From positions 558,001 through 622,000 of the forward strand of contig JAWWNJ010000037.1 of assembly GCA_037176885.1 (NCBI GenBank): 64,000 bases of DNA, given 5' to 3'. Below are positions 33,477-43,377 of the stretch, one piece after another (the stretch's first letter is position 1; every line of letters starts with the position of its first letter). Position numbers and translations under genes: made by a program. The DNA is from Favolaschia claudopus (lineage: Eukaryota; Basidiomycota; Agaricomycetes; Agaricales; Mycenaceae). Below the pieces are notes generated by a model. It searched no databases and had not been told where the DNA came from. It worked only from the letters and a program-made list of their open reading frames with translations.

Positions 33477-34651
33477 CAAGGGGATTCAAAGATAAGAGAA
33501 AAAGATACCACCTACAAAAGTTTTTTTTCCGGGGGTCGGCCGACCCTCCCCCCTTCCCCTCCTTCTATATCGGGAAGGAGATTCCCACAGTTGTCACGGT
33601 CCGCTGCTGCCGGTCAAGTGCAGTACTTCAAAATTCGCAAACTATTGCTTCGCAGTGAATCTGCGCTGATCCCAGGCTAGAGAATTCAAAGATTGCCTGT
33701 AGTCACGAGTACTTGTACACAGATGACTCTGTGAAACCACGAAACTTCAAGATTCTATTTTCTTTCGCGAAAATGCAACTCCAGGCATTGTACTACCGCA
33801 ATTCAATATCATCTACAATGCTTTTTTGCACGCGTACAGGCGTCGCAGGTCCACCCTTTGGTAAAACGAGTGTCCTCAAGGCATAGTGGATGCGTTGATC
33901 AACGGAACGAAATTCAAACAAAATTAAACCATACCCATTTCAGCGAGCGATCAATGATGTTTGACCGTCGGCCGACGCGGCACTCCCGGAAACAGCCGAA
34001 AAGGGTAGGAAGTCGGCAGAATGCATAGAAAATGAGCTGAAAGCGTTGAGATAGCGAGTTTAGAGGTCCAGAAGCATACAGAATTGTAGTACAGCCCATT
34101 CCTGGCCTGAAAACTTTTGACCTACAAAAGTTTTTTTTTTCGACCTCGGCCTACCAGGCCCCCGGTCACTACCTATTAGGTTCGTCACATTGACGCCCGA
34201 TATTTGGGCTGATTTACTCTATGATTTTGGCCCTCAAACGGACTGATTTACTCTATTTGTGACGAACATCTGGGGGTAATTTCGAATTTTTTGCGCGTGG
34301 ATTCCCCAAACGGCCTTTTGTGAAGCAAATTTGAGCTTAAAACTGCTTTGAATCATCCAGTTTCTGTTGATTTTGCTGCTCACCGCCCCAAATCTGTCTT
34401 GGAATCTGCTTGTAATTGCCCCCAGACCGACTTCAGATCTCAAAAAAATTTCGCGCTCCGCGCGATTTACTCTATCTGCGACAGACATTGGGCAGTTTCC
34501 GCTTGATTTACGCTATTTTTGCGACGAAGGTACATGGTTTTCAAGACGTTGATTTACTCTATCTGTGACGAACCTAATAGGTAGTGACCGGGGCCTGGCC
34601 TACCCCCCTCCCCCACCTGATGCCATCAATTCTTATCGTTGGGACCCCTTG
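33477..34651. mobile_element. Non-autonomous hAT-like element, 1175 bp
   Basis: It begins CAAGGGGATTCAAAGATAAG and ends with the reverse complement of CAAGGGGTCCCAACGATAAG, an imperfect terminal inverted repeat of about 21 bp. It is flanked on both sides by ATTGCACG (33469-33476 and 34652-34659), an 8-bp target-site duplication, and the uninterrupted copy A near 30883 has a single similar site (AATGCACG). Eight-base duplications and ends starting CAAGGG are the marks of hAT-family DNA transposons. No transposase frame is present. Inside it carries two similar tracts, CCTACAAAAGTTTTTTTT at about 33512 and 34122, and a nested element at 34154-34598. Confidence 0.85.
34154..34598. mobile_element. 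Nested inverted-repeat element, 445 bp, with GATTTACTCTAT repeats
   Basis: Long terminal inverted repeats (CCAGGCCCCCGGTCACTAC at the left, GTAGTGACCGGGGCCTGG at the right, continuing through TATTAGGTTCGTCACA) with one C difference. CCTA is present on both sides (34150-34153 and 34599-34602) as a possible 4-bp target duplication; the related tract at 33530 supports the inferred empty site. Inside, GATTTACTCTAT or a one-base variant occurs about five times, near both ends. No protein is encoded. It inserted into the hAT-like element and is therefore the younger of the two. Confidence 0.82.
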
Positions 34652-34659
34652 ATTGCACG

Positions 34660-34868
34660 TCTCGAAGATTCAAGAACTCGATTGGCGGAGTGTCATTGGA
34701 TATTTTGCTCACAAACAGCGGCGCTTTCCGGAATTCAGCCATTTGCATAGGCGGACGACACGGGCTCCAAACATGTCGTACTTGGTGTTTCCTTTCTCGA
34801 GATTCAATCCTCCGAAGCGTCTTCGCTGCCGTTTCTCAGTTCATCCATTTCCATCCCACACCTGATAC
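34660..34868. repeat. Duplicated upstream region, copy B (right part)
   Basis: Continues copy B after the inserted element: TCTCGAAGATTCAAGAACT, CTTTCCGGAATTC, GCGGACGACACGG, CGTCTTCGCTGCCGTTTCTCAG. It forms the proximal promoter and leader of the gene at 34870. Confidence 0.8.
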
Positions 34869-34869
34869 A

Positions 34870-35727
34870 ATGAAGCAGTACCAAAGTGGCCCTCCCGTCG
34901 TCGCCAGACTCGACTCACGGTCCCCAACTCCGGTCGCCATTTCCCCCATTCCATCTCCAGCTGCCGTTGCCACGGAGTACACAGGTAATGCTGGGATGTA
35001 CGGCCCCGCTCCGATACAAGACCGAACCACACAACCCACAATCGCAGCAAACCAACGCCAACCTGTCGTGGCAGCCCAATCTCAGCAACCGGCGATGCTC
35101 GGTCAAGCCCATCCTGCTCAGTTAGCGCAGCCGGCCCCTATCTATCCCTCGACCTATCACACATCTTCGATGCCTACGAATCAGCCCTACGATCCGAGGT
35201 TTGGGCAAAACTGTCATTCCCAGCCTGTTCAGTATGCACACAGCGGGCCTGGGCCGACGCCGTACGGCGGATACACCGCTTTAACCCCAGCGCAGTACAC
35301 CTCGGTGCCCCAGCGACCGTACGTGCCGATGCCGCTAGTCCAATACCCATCGAACCCTTCGCAACGAATCATCGTTGTCCAGGGTTCCCAGGGTGGGTAT
35401 GCGATGCCACAGGTAGGACAGGGCCGCTATATGCCGCAAAGCGGACAGGGTATGGTGATACAAGGAGTGCTGGATGGGGGATATGTATCGCAGCAGGGAG
35501 GATTCAGCCAATATGCACGTAATACGCGGCAGGGTCAAGCTGCAACTATCTCACAATCGCAACCTCAGCCCACAATCATCGTTCGTCGCTCTGGTGCAGG
35601 TCACACAACTCACCGAAAGCATCGCCATCCCAGCCATAACCAGCGTCACAGCAAGAAGCCGAAGCCGCCAAAGATCGTTGATTTCGCGTATCCTGAGCGC
35701 GCGGCCGTACCCATGGCCGATTATTGA
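34870..35727 (+). CDS. Pro/Gln/Tyr-rich hypothetical protein
   Basis: A single exon of 285 residues from ATG (34870) to TGA. The sequence is low-complexity: Pro, Gln, Ala and Tyr-rich, with repeated short units such as GGYAMPQVGQGRYMPQSGQ and a basic His/Lys-rich part near the end (THRKHRHPSHNQRHSKKPKP). No domain is recognised. The composition resembles prion-like disordered regions of RNA- or membrane-associated proteins, which is an inference only. Its upstream region is duplicated in front of the neighbouring F-box gene and interrupted by a transposable element about 210 bp before the ATG. Confidence 0.6.
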   Translation: MKQYQSGPPVVARLDSRSPTPVAISPIPSPAAVATEYTGNAGMYGPAPIQDRTTQPTIAANQRQPVVAAQSQQPAMLGQAHPAQLAQPAPIYPSTYHTSSMPTNQPYDPRFGQNCHSQPVQYAHSGPGPTPYGGYTALTPAQYTSVPQRPYVPMPLVQYPSNPSQRIIVVQGSQGGYAMPQVGQGRYMPQSGQGMVIQGVLDGGYVSQQGGFSQYARNTRQGQAATISQSQPQPTIIVRRSGAGHTTHRKHRHPSHNQRHSKKPKPPKIVDFAYPERAAVPMADY

Positions 35728-36439
35728 ATATGGCACACCGCTGGGATGGGATGGGAGGGGCAACGGAGGCGAATTTCCCATGTCGATATGACTTTATTTC
35801 ACTTGAGTATCTTATTTTATGTACATACATCCCGCCGTACGCAATTACGGACAATTTCACGCATATCAAAGCGGTCACCACCGTATACCATGATGTATTC
35901 TTGCTGTAATTGCGTCTATATCTGTCAGGGTGAGATTGTACCGAGTCGGGAAAGAAATAAAGAAATCGCGCCCACTGACTATGAATAATGTACATTTCGA
36001 GATTGTTCCGGTGGGCTCTGGAATCAGAACACGGACCGGCCATGCCGCATGATAGAAGAACGCCAAACGATTCGCGATTCCACTGTTTTCAGGTATATCA
36101 AGCCAAGTTTTTGCTTTGCTACTAGTACTATATTTACAGTAACATCGAGCATACGTGTATAGTGCAACGATTTTTGTTCAGAGTGCCAGTTGGTAGTGGT
36201 GGCGTTTTCGTGGTAGGTATACGAGGGTGAGGAATAATGTTACAATTACAAGATGTTGAATATGCGTGGTCGATTGGTATGCGTGAAATTTGGTGGGGGG
36301 AAAGGGGTAGTTGCTACATGATATACAAGGCGGGGAGGGAGACGATAATGATACATGGCTGGACAGGGAGATGTCGTTTATTTTGTTGCGGGGCGTAAGA
36401 AAGAAGAGGAGCTTTGTTGTGAGGAAGCAAATCATCGAA
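35728..36439. other. Convergent 3' flanks
   Basis: Untranslated regions of the Pro/Gln-rich gene (+) and BTB gene (-). No further gene seen. Confidence 0.4.
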
Positions 36440-37805
36440 TCAGATCGTTCGCTGTACGAGTCATGCATGATCAGAATAAGAGAGTAGACGAGCAAAGGCG
36501 ACCTCACTTTGACCATCGACCACTCCACGACGAGATTTTTCACCCGCTGCCCGAGCGCATTTTTACAATCCTCGCAAGCAAGATGTTCGCCCAGGGGGCG
36601 TAGAGCGGAATCGAGGGTTCTCGTGGACAGGTCTGCGAGAGCCGAGTCATCAGTAACTCGAGTACTATAGCAGAATGAAGAAAGATAGGAAAGAGAACAC
36701 ATAGGATAAAGGGTGAAGAGAAAGCGAAAGCGAAAAGGAAGATGGAGAACGCGAAGAAGAAGACGAAGACAAACCTGGCCTTATATCCCACATAAGATAC
36801 GCCGTCGCTAGCGCCCACGCCCTCCCCACGCTTTTCTGCGCGGGGAAATCACAATTTGCCGTAGGCGGATGGGGATGCGGCGCTGCACCGAGGATACGTT
36901 TCAGTGCTTCGGTGCGGCCGGAGTGTAGGAATAGGAGTCTGTGTAGTGCGTTGTAAGTACAATGAACGAGCAAGGACGAGTTTAAGTAAGACGACACCTC
37001 AAGAAGCAGACGCGAAGGAAGAGTCAAAACTCACCGCTTCAAATACACCGCCCCCATCCTCTCCGCCAGCTCATCCGTCAGCCGGGAAAGCGGCACCGCA
37101 AGCAGATGCGATGAGGTTGGGACGGCGAGGTCGAATAAGTCGTGCTGCGCGGCGAGGGCGTAGAGCTGGAAAGGGAAGAGCGGGGCTTGCGAGAGGAGAA
37201 GGTTGAAGAGCGGGGCGGAGGGTTTGATCTAGGGAAGTAACGATGTGCCCGTTAACATATACATGGACTACGTGAAGCAGGGAAGACACTCACAGTGGCT
37301 TTGACGTCGACGCCATACACCGGCATCGCCTCGACAGCGGCCACGAGCGTATCGAATGGAGGAGCATAATGCGCACAGCTCAACTCGTAGATGGCGTGCA
37401 ACAAGACGTTCAGGACAGAGGAAGATTCGGGGACGGCGAACACGGGTTGCTCTTCGTCTTCATCTCGGAGAATTTTGGTTGGGATGATCCCGCGAAATTG
37501 ATTGTTGGACGCTTTTAGCAAAACGTCGGAGTGGACGTAGAAGTAAACTGAATCGGTGGAGAGGAGCGCGATGTCAGGTTGTCGGGCGCGGTGGTGGGCG
37601 TTGGAGAAGAACGTCGTGGAGATGGAAAGGATTGTTTCTGCGTCCGGATTCAAGTTGAGCTTGCCAGTGTTTGCGGGCGGCGAATCATTGATAGAGCGCT
37701 GATAATACGTAGGTGAGATACAACGACGGATGGATAATATTCCGGTCTCACTGGCGGGGTAGGTAGGTGACCACCAGATTTCGTCGTCGTCGGCGAATAA
37801 TCCAT
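36440..37805 (-). CDS. BTB/POZ domain protein (fungal type)
   Basis: Six exons: 37805-37752, 37698-37294, 37228-37035, 36938-36775, 36632-36508 and 36451-36440, giving 317 residues. The BTB fold begins at about residue 50: PDIALLSTDSVYFYVHSDVL (the D-x-x-x-x-x-D...H-x-x-x-L pattern), then VPESSSVLNVLLHAIY. The C-terminal part, FQLYALAAQHDLFDLAVPTS, HLLAVPLSRL, RLLFLHSGR and CDFPAQKSVGRAWALA, is the conserved extension of a large Agaricomycete BTB family, ending in EDCKNAL and EWSMVK. The final exon codes only three residues and the stop. BTB proteins act as adaptors, often for cullin-3 ligases or transcription complexes; the role here is unknown. The start was chosen because a 53-nt intron then joins in frame; an upstream ATG at 37953 would give a longer, less typical N-terminus. 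Confidence 0.85.
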
Positions 37806-38995
37806 GTCCCCGAAAGTCTGAATCGTCTTGTCCCAGCTGATGTATTCCATGAGCAGATTCAGATAAATCCAGACACGAATATGAGGACAGAAGGGCGTCG
37901 AGGGAAAGGCCTCGGCCCATGTCATAGAAATGTATATATACACAGTATTTCATGACATCACAGAGCCCTTCCTAGTGCGGACCGTTATAGCAATCGGCGG
38001 TGCAGTTGTCCATTGAACACAAGACTCACCGCTACGCGATCCTGACGTCTCTTTTCCTCGTGGCGGTCTTCCTCTCCGAATTTTGGAGTCGCTGAGAAAA
38101 TCGATGTCCTTGGGTCCTAGTTGGTATGATTTTTGTTCTTGACGATGGAGCTTGCGGAGAGCATCTATGTCGGCACGAGGAGTATATGGAGAAAGCAGGA
38201 GAGGGCTATGGGGTTAACGGGATAAGCCGACGAGTATGGGATGGAGAGAGACCACACCACACTGACAGCGAACTGCAAAGACGCGAACAAAGGTGGAGTT
38301 GCTGCCGGTGGAGGAAGGCGGCTTGGTTTCCAACGGAGTAAAAGACATTGTAGTTGGTAAGTTCTTGTTAGCTTATGGATCTTATTTTGTTGGGGTTGAA
38401 AGCAGGAGGCAGTGGGATGTGCCCGCTTGTGCGCCAGTCAATACGCAGTTGAGCGCCAAACAAGAGTTCGGTTGGCCGCGGCGGTCCGAGAGTCGCGGTG
38501 ACTGTGTGACTGGGTATTGTGACTTGAATTCTCTTTCCGTTTCTGTTTAGACTCATTTTCTTGGTCTACTCTCCTGCCGATATCCATCCTATATATTCCG
38601 CCGCCTAACCGACTCGCTATAACGCCAGCACTCTTGATTTGTTCAGCGCAACAGCTCAAGATCTAGATTCAGAGGCGTCCAACTGCAAAATTCGGCATCA
38701 TTCCTGAAATCCATTGTGCCGCCCTTCACCCGACGCAATGTCCGGCCCTCTGAGAGTAATACAAGCATCGCTCGGAAGGCCAAGCGCTGCTGCATGCGTC
38801 CCTCGACAACGAGAACAACGAAACAAAGGATGACTTTTTCTGTTGCATCATCGTGGAGACCCTCTGCTCCAGCTCCAACGCTATCACAAAATAAATTCAG
38901 GCCTCCCAGTCTACCACCTCTTCTCTCTCAACCCACCCACCCACTAATCACGAATCTAACACTGTCTCTTTACATTCTGCTCTAACGAACCAATC
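37806..38995. other. Divergent upstream region
   Basis: About 1.2 kb between the BTB gene (-) and the short conserved gene (+). A TATATATAC tract on the minus strand near 37934 could serve the BTB gene. No gene recognised. Confidence 0.4.
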
Positions 38996-39569
38996 ATGTC
39001 CGATCACGAATCCTCCGCATCCCGCTCTCCCTCGGCTTCGCGCTCTCGTTCCCCGTCTCTCGAGCCTCAGATGGAACAGATGGAGCAGCAGCCACAACAA
39101 GAATCTTCCTCTGGCCGACGCGATCGCGGTAGACGCCGCCGCCAGCCCCAAGTAACCGAGGAGGTACACTACGATGGCCTTCCGCATCTCCTACTCCTTT
39201 CTCACTCGCCTCGCAGCCCGACAACAACGACACATCCCAAGCACTCACCCAACAACAACCCACCGACCTCGCCGCCCCCACCCAAGAAGCCCTGGGAGGA
39301 CTTCTCCATAAGGACGGTGGCGCAGTCGCCGGGGGCGGCGGCGACAACGAAAAAGACACCCTCAAGCTCAGGCTGGATCTGAACCTGGATGTGGACGTGC
39401 AGGTACTCTCCCTTTTCTGTTTTTTCATGTAAACGATCGTCTAATCCCGAAAATACAGATTAAGGCCCGGTACGTCCCATTTTCTGTTCTGTGATGTTAA
39501 TAGGGGGGTCTAAATCACGTGATTTCCCACCATAGTGTTCATGGGGATCTTACTTTGAGCCTCCTGTGA
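38996..39569 (+). CDS. Short conserved fungal protein with KLRLDLNLDV motif
   Basis: Four exons: 38996-39163, 39217-39402, 39459-39469 and 39536-39569, totalling 132 residues. The N-terminal half is Ser/Arg/Glu-rich and disordered, including an Arg-rich run (GRRDRGRRRR). The conserved part is at the end: EKDTLKLRLDLNLDVDVQIK, ARVHGDLTLSLL. I know this ending from many basidiomycete hypothetical proteins, but no function is established. Exon 3 codes for fewer than four residues (11 nt), and is needed to keep frame. The 3' end falls at the border of a 180-bp repeat that also occurs at 42957-43160. Confidence 0.8.
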
Positions 39570-39750
39570 GTGTCTCCCTAGCTTTTATCTGTGGGGAAAG
39601 GCTGACGAGGTGTCTTGCAGCGATTCGTGAACGAACGATCGTTCACACGAGATGAAGCGCCGCCATATGTATCGAAAATCGAAAATCGCTGTATTCTACC
39701 AACGAACATTGTATTACTACGACCTATGAACTCATTTCCACCCAAGAATG
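39568..39750. repeat. Dispersed repeat, copy 1
   Basis: Shares with 42957-43160 the ordered blocks AGGCTGACGAGGTGT, GCGATTCGT, ACGAACGATCG-like, CATATGTATCGAAAATCGAA, and TTGTATTACTACGA.CTATGAAC in the same orientation. This copy includes the 3' flank of the gene at 38996. Confidence 0.75.
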
Positions 39751-40474
39751 GACCTAGATCACGCGGGTGCGAGTGTCAGTGACAGGCACTGCGTGCTCAG
39801 AGTCTGTTCTCGCAAGATGAGAGCTCGACAGATCTATTTCCCTGAGAGAGATAGAGAGAATCGGTCAAAGTAAGCGACAGCCACAAACGGCCTTGACGAG
39901 TTTCCTGGAAGAAAATCTTAAATGGCGCCAAGGCAAGGGGATATTTTGGATCTCAAGCTGCATCGATGGACAAGAGCAGAGACCCAAGCTAGGAATTCGA
40001 ACTAGGGAGCGGAGTAATAGTTGTTGCGTCGTGAGACTCGGAGACGACTCGGATGCTTCAACCTTCACCTACCTTCGCTCTACCGCAACACTTACCGTAC
40101 TGTACCGAGGCTGCCTCCAAGAATCTTTGAAACACTGGAGCTTCGCTTGAAATTTAAATCGTACACCCGGAGAATACACTCGACTACCTCCCTCCCTCAT
40201 ATTTGACTAGAGTATTTGTCTTCGATAAATCGCGGTAGCTAATTATAATGATGCAAGCTATTTGACAATCCCCGACGACACTGGCCAGCGTATGTTCTTT
40301 TTCAAAAATTCCACGACACGCAGACACCATGGAGGGATATTGCGGCGAGTTAAAGAAAGCCAAAAACCGCCCAAGTACATATGCCTGCTAGTGTCTCGGA
40401 TCGTCGTGAATTGTGCCAGAGAAAGAAGGGGAAGAGATTTACACGCTGCATTTGCCACCCAATATATATGAACA
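39751..40474. other. Intergenic
   Basis: No gene seen. A short stretch near 40268-40310 (GACGACACTGGCCAGCG, then GTTCTTTTTCAAAAA) recurs in slightly altered form at 50098-50150. Confidence 0.4.
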
Positions 40475-41846
40475 CTACTCCTCATAAACGGGTGGCGGTG
40501 CTCCACGATTCTCCCTCTGCTGTCCCGTCTCCCCCGTCAAGGTCGCAGAAGAGGTCGACGCCGAAGGCACCGTAGCGACAGGCCACTGCCCCGCCATTTC
40601 CATCGCCCTCGTTAGCTTATTACTCAGGATCATCCCTCCCCTCCCCTGTCCCTCCACCGAAGAAAGCGAGAAAGAAAACACCCGATTTTGAGCTAAACCA
40701 GATCTCTGCTGCCCCTCCACACGCCGCCTCCTACACCGACAAATAAACAACGAAAGCCCCAAAATCAAAGGCAGCCCGATCCCTACCACGACACCCACAA
40801 TTGTCCCTATCGGCGTCGCGTTTACTGCGTTTGACTGGGCATTTGAGTTTGAGCCAATGAAGGACGGGGACGCGGAGGAAGAAGAGCTGGATCCGACTGA
40901 CGAGGAGGACGGTACAGAGCCAGGCGGATTAGGCATGACGAGGAAGTAGTCCGCCCACACAGGCTGATCGTTTGTGGCAGTTACAACGAGCGTATGGATC
41001 CCCGGCGTCAAATCCCCAGAATCGAAGATCAGATCATTCGTCAGGCTAGCTGTGGTCGGCGGCACCCAGAACGTCGGCGGGCCACCGTCGATCGACATGG
41101 ACGCGTTGACCGTCATAGAGGTGACGCCTCCATAGAACGATATCGACTTGCCTGGAGCAAAAAAAGGATTTGGGATTTTAGATTATGTGTCCTATCACAA
41201 TAAAACAAACACACCTTCAAACTGGAACGTCAACGAATCCCCCTGCGCCTGGCTCGCCTGCGACGTCTGCTGAAAATCCCCGTCCGACCCAAATAACTTC
41301 CACGCCGGGTTACCGCTATACTGTATCCGCGCATCCCGATCGTCGACAAAATACGCAGACACAGAAGCAGAGGTAGTAGTCGTAAACATGATATAATCCA
41401 GGAAGATCACGGTATCGGATACCACCGACGTCTGCTTGATGACTAGATTGTGCAGGCCGTCGTTGGGGGAGAGGGAAGGCGAGGTCCATACAGCTTGGTG
41501 GTGCACATCGGCGATCAGTCCATGCGGTGTGAAGGAGCCGAGTGAGGAGCCGTCGACGGTGAACGTCCAGGTGGGTTGGGTGGTGAGATTTCGTGCTGCG
41601 ATGGTGGCGTATACAGTTATTGAGGTTCCTGCGAAAATGAAATCGAGGGTCTGATGAATACGACGATACAGTGGGCGACGCGCGCGCGTACGTACCAACG
41701 AAACTGAACGCCGCTGTGGCAGCATTTTGCCCCGTCGGGGCCGTCGTCGTGCCGTCAAACTCCTCCGCCACGCCCCCCAGCAACCAGCTCCCGGAGTAGG
41801 CGATGGCGGGGTCGCGGTCGTCAACAATTGCAGTGTGGGTGGTCAT
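40475..41846 (-). CDS. Single-pass membrane protein with two extracellular DDRD repeats
   Basis: Three exons: 41846-41696, 41628-41215 and 41151-40475, giving 413 residues. Two copies of a jelly-roll-like unit are visible: VDDRDPAIAYSGSWLLGG near the start and VDDRDARIQYSGNPAWKLFG near residue 130, each followed by strand-rich sequence (TFTVDGSSLGSF, MSIDGGPPTFW). Then come a Ser-rich linker, one membrane helix (GTIVGVVVGIGLPLILGLSL), a basic stop-transfer stretch (CRCRRRRVEG) and a cytoplasmic tail ending in PPPVYEE. This architecture is very common in Agaricomycetes and is thought, without proof, to sense or bind surface glycans. There is no signal peptide at the N-terminus in this model, so membrane insertion would rest on the single helix, or an upstream exon is missing. 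Confidence 0.85.
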
Positions 41847-42599
41847 GATCGCTTTCGTGTTGCTTGCGGGGCGCAGGGGCGGGGCGGGAGGTGATAGATG
41901 TAAGGAGCACTTGAAGGGAGGTGGTTGTAGAGGGTGAGCAGATCAGGCAGGGCGACCCATCGCTTGTTCGAAACTGATGATCTTAGCGGGACTGAATCTG
42001 GCGCTCAACGCGTCGCGCGCGCTTGAGCACTACTGCCGCGACAAAATGAATGCGAGGTGTACGTCAAGAGTTGCAGGTGCGAGCAGTCAGTCCGGCGCTC
42101 AGGAAAACGCTGCTATTATTGTTAAAAGTAAGATATGAAAACAAGACTCGAATTCTCACCGTGCGGACTCGGATCGCTGTGCAGGTGCGATGTACAAGTC
42201 ACTATCGAACACCAAAAATACAGGCTCACACACGCTAAACTTGCAGCGGAAATGAGTGGTGAACCTCCAAAATTCCCGCGCCCCTAAAATTGACGCCGAA
42301 CTTGAATTGATAGTCATTTCCATGCGCGCTGAAACCGAAATATTCCACTGCAAGGTCAGTGTTCAGCAAATTCTATCTTTGCTCCCTAGCCTTCGATATG
42401 CTTGCTTGCGGTTGCCTGGGATGTATTCGACTTCTATTGCAATGAATCAAAGTGGCGGATGGCGACAGAGGGCAAGAGAGGTGCTAGCGCCATGGTTGAC
42501 GTCTTGCCTGGAAAGCAATCTAAGAGGGTTCTCTGGAGGATAACTTGAAGTCGAGTATGACATCAACTTGAGCCTCGAATGAGCTGGACGGAGGGATTT
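41847..42599. other. Upstream region, no gene
   Basis: Spacer between the membrane-protein gene and the F-box remnant. Only short frames. Confidence 0.35.
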
Positions 42600-42960
42600 G
42601 AATTGACGGCATATTGGCATTGTACAAGATAACAGAGAGTAGGTTGCCAAGACTAGAACTTCTTGACGGACTCAAACGTTGGTGTGAGGTCGACAGGTAG
42701 AACGGCAGAGGAATTCAAGAAGGATGAGTCAGAACTCGGACCCGGCGGAGTGGACTTTTCACAGGTTGAAGGGACGTTGAACAGGGGCATCGAACAGGTT
42801 GACTTGGGCGGGCTATACCCAAGAGCGAGCGACCAACGCGCAGGAGATCAGGTCCCGAGTGGAGGGAGACAGAAACCTGATGCAGTGGTCGAATAGCCGC
42901 CGCTCAGCTCCTGAAATTCGAGCGGGTTCGGTGGGTGATGTAACGCTCTCGCTGCTGTGC
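42600..42960 (-). pseudogene. F-box domain remnant
   Basis: LFDHCIRFLSPSTRDLISCA, LVARSWV matches an F-box (L-x-x-x-C-I-x-F-L ... D-L-x-S-C-A-L-V-x-x-x-W). The expected continuation (QVNLFDAPVQRPFNL) is present directly downstream but in another frame and ends in a stop, and no start codon is in place. The intact protein would be an SCF substrate receptor. It sits next to copy 2 of the dispersed repeat. Confidence 0.6.
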
Positions 42961-43160
42961 GTCTCTCTCTCGCTTTTATCGACCTTTTTTGTGGGGGGAA
43001 GGCTGACGAGGTGTTTTGTGGCGATTCGTAAACGATCGAATGTTCGCACGAGGGAGATGAAGCGGACCATATGTATCGAAAATCGAATTCCACTGTACTT
43101 TACGAACGAAAATTGTATTACTACGATCTATGAACTTCTCATATTCGCCCATTTCCACAC
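42957..43160. repeat. Dispersed repeat, copy 2
   Basis: Second copy of the repeat at 39568-39750, same orientation, with small insertions. The coding exons that precede copy 1 are not present here, so only the 3'-flanking type sequence was copied. Confidence 0.75.
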
Positions 43161-43377
43161 ATGATAAACGGCGATCGTGCATGTGCATAGCACAAGAAAG
43201 TCCAAGGCAAGTCGATAGTGTACCGTTCGTTAAGTCACGGTTACTGTAAATTCGTCGCGGACGCACATAGACGCACATCCGGCACGGCGTCCGTCAGTTT
43301 CAAAGCGTGAGTGATATATTATATATCCAGCCGTCGCTTCAAATTCAGTCCACCCGACGCTTCCCCGGGACAAGAGC

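Noticed and set aside
37921..37953. Upstream start codons for the BTB gene
   Set aside because: A start at 37805 joined by a 53-nt intron gives an in-frame gene with ordinary N-terminus; the upstream ATG lies beside a TATATATAC tract that fits a promoter better.
39985..40005. TTCGAA-containing sequence that could suggest a tRNA T-arm
   Set aside because: No matching acceptor stem or anticodon arm could be drawn around it. I found no convincing tRNA in the window.
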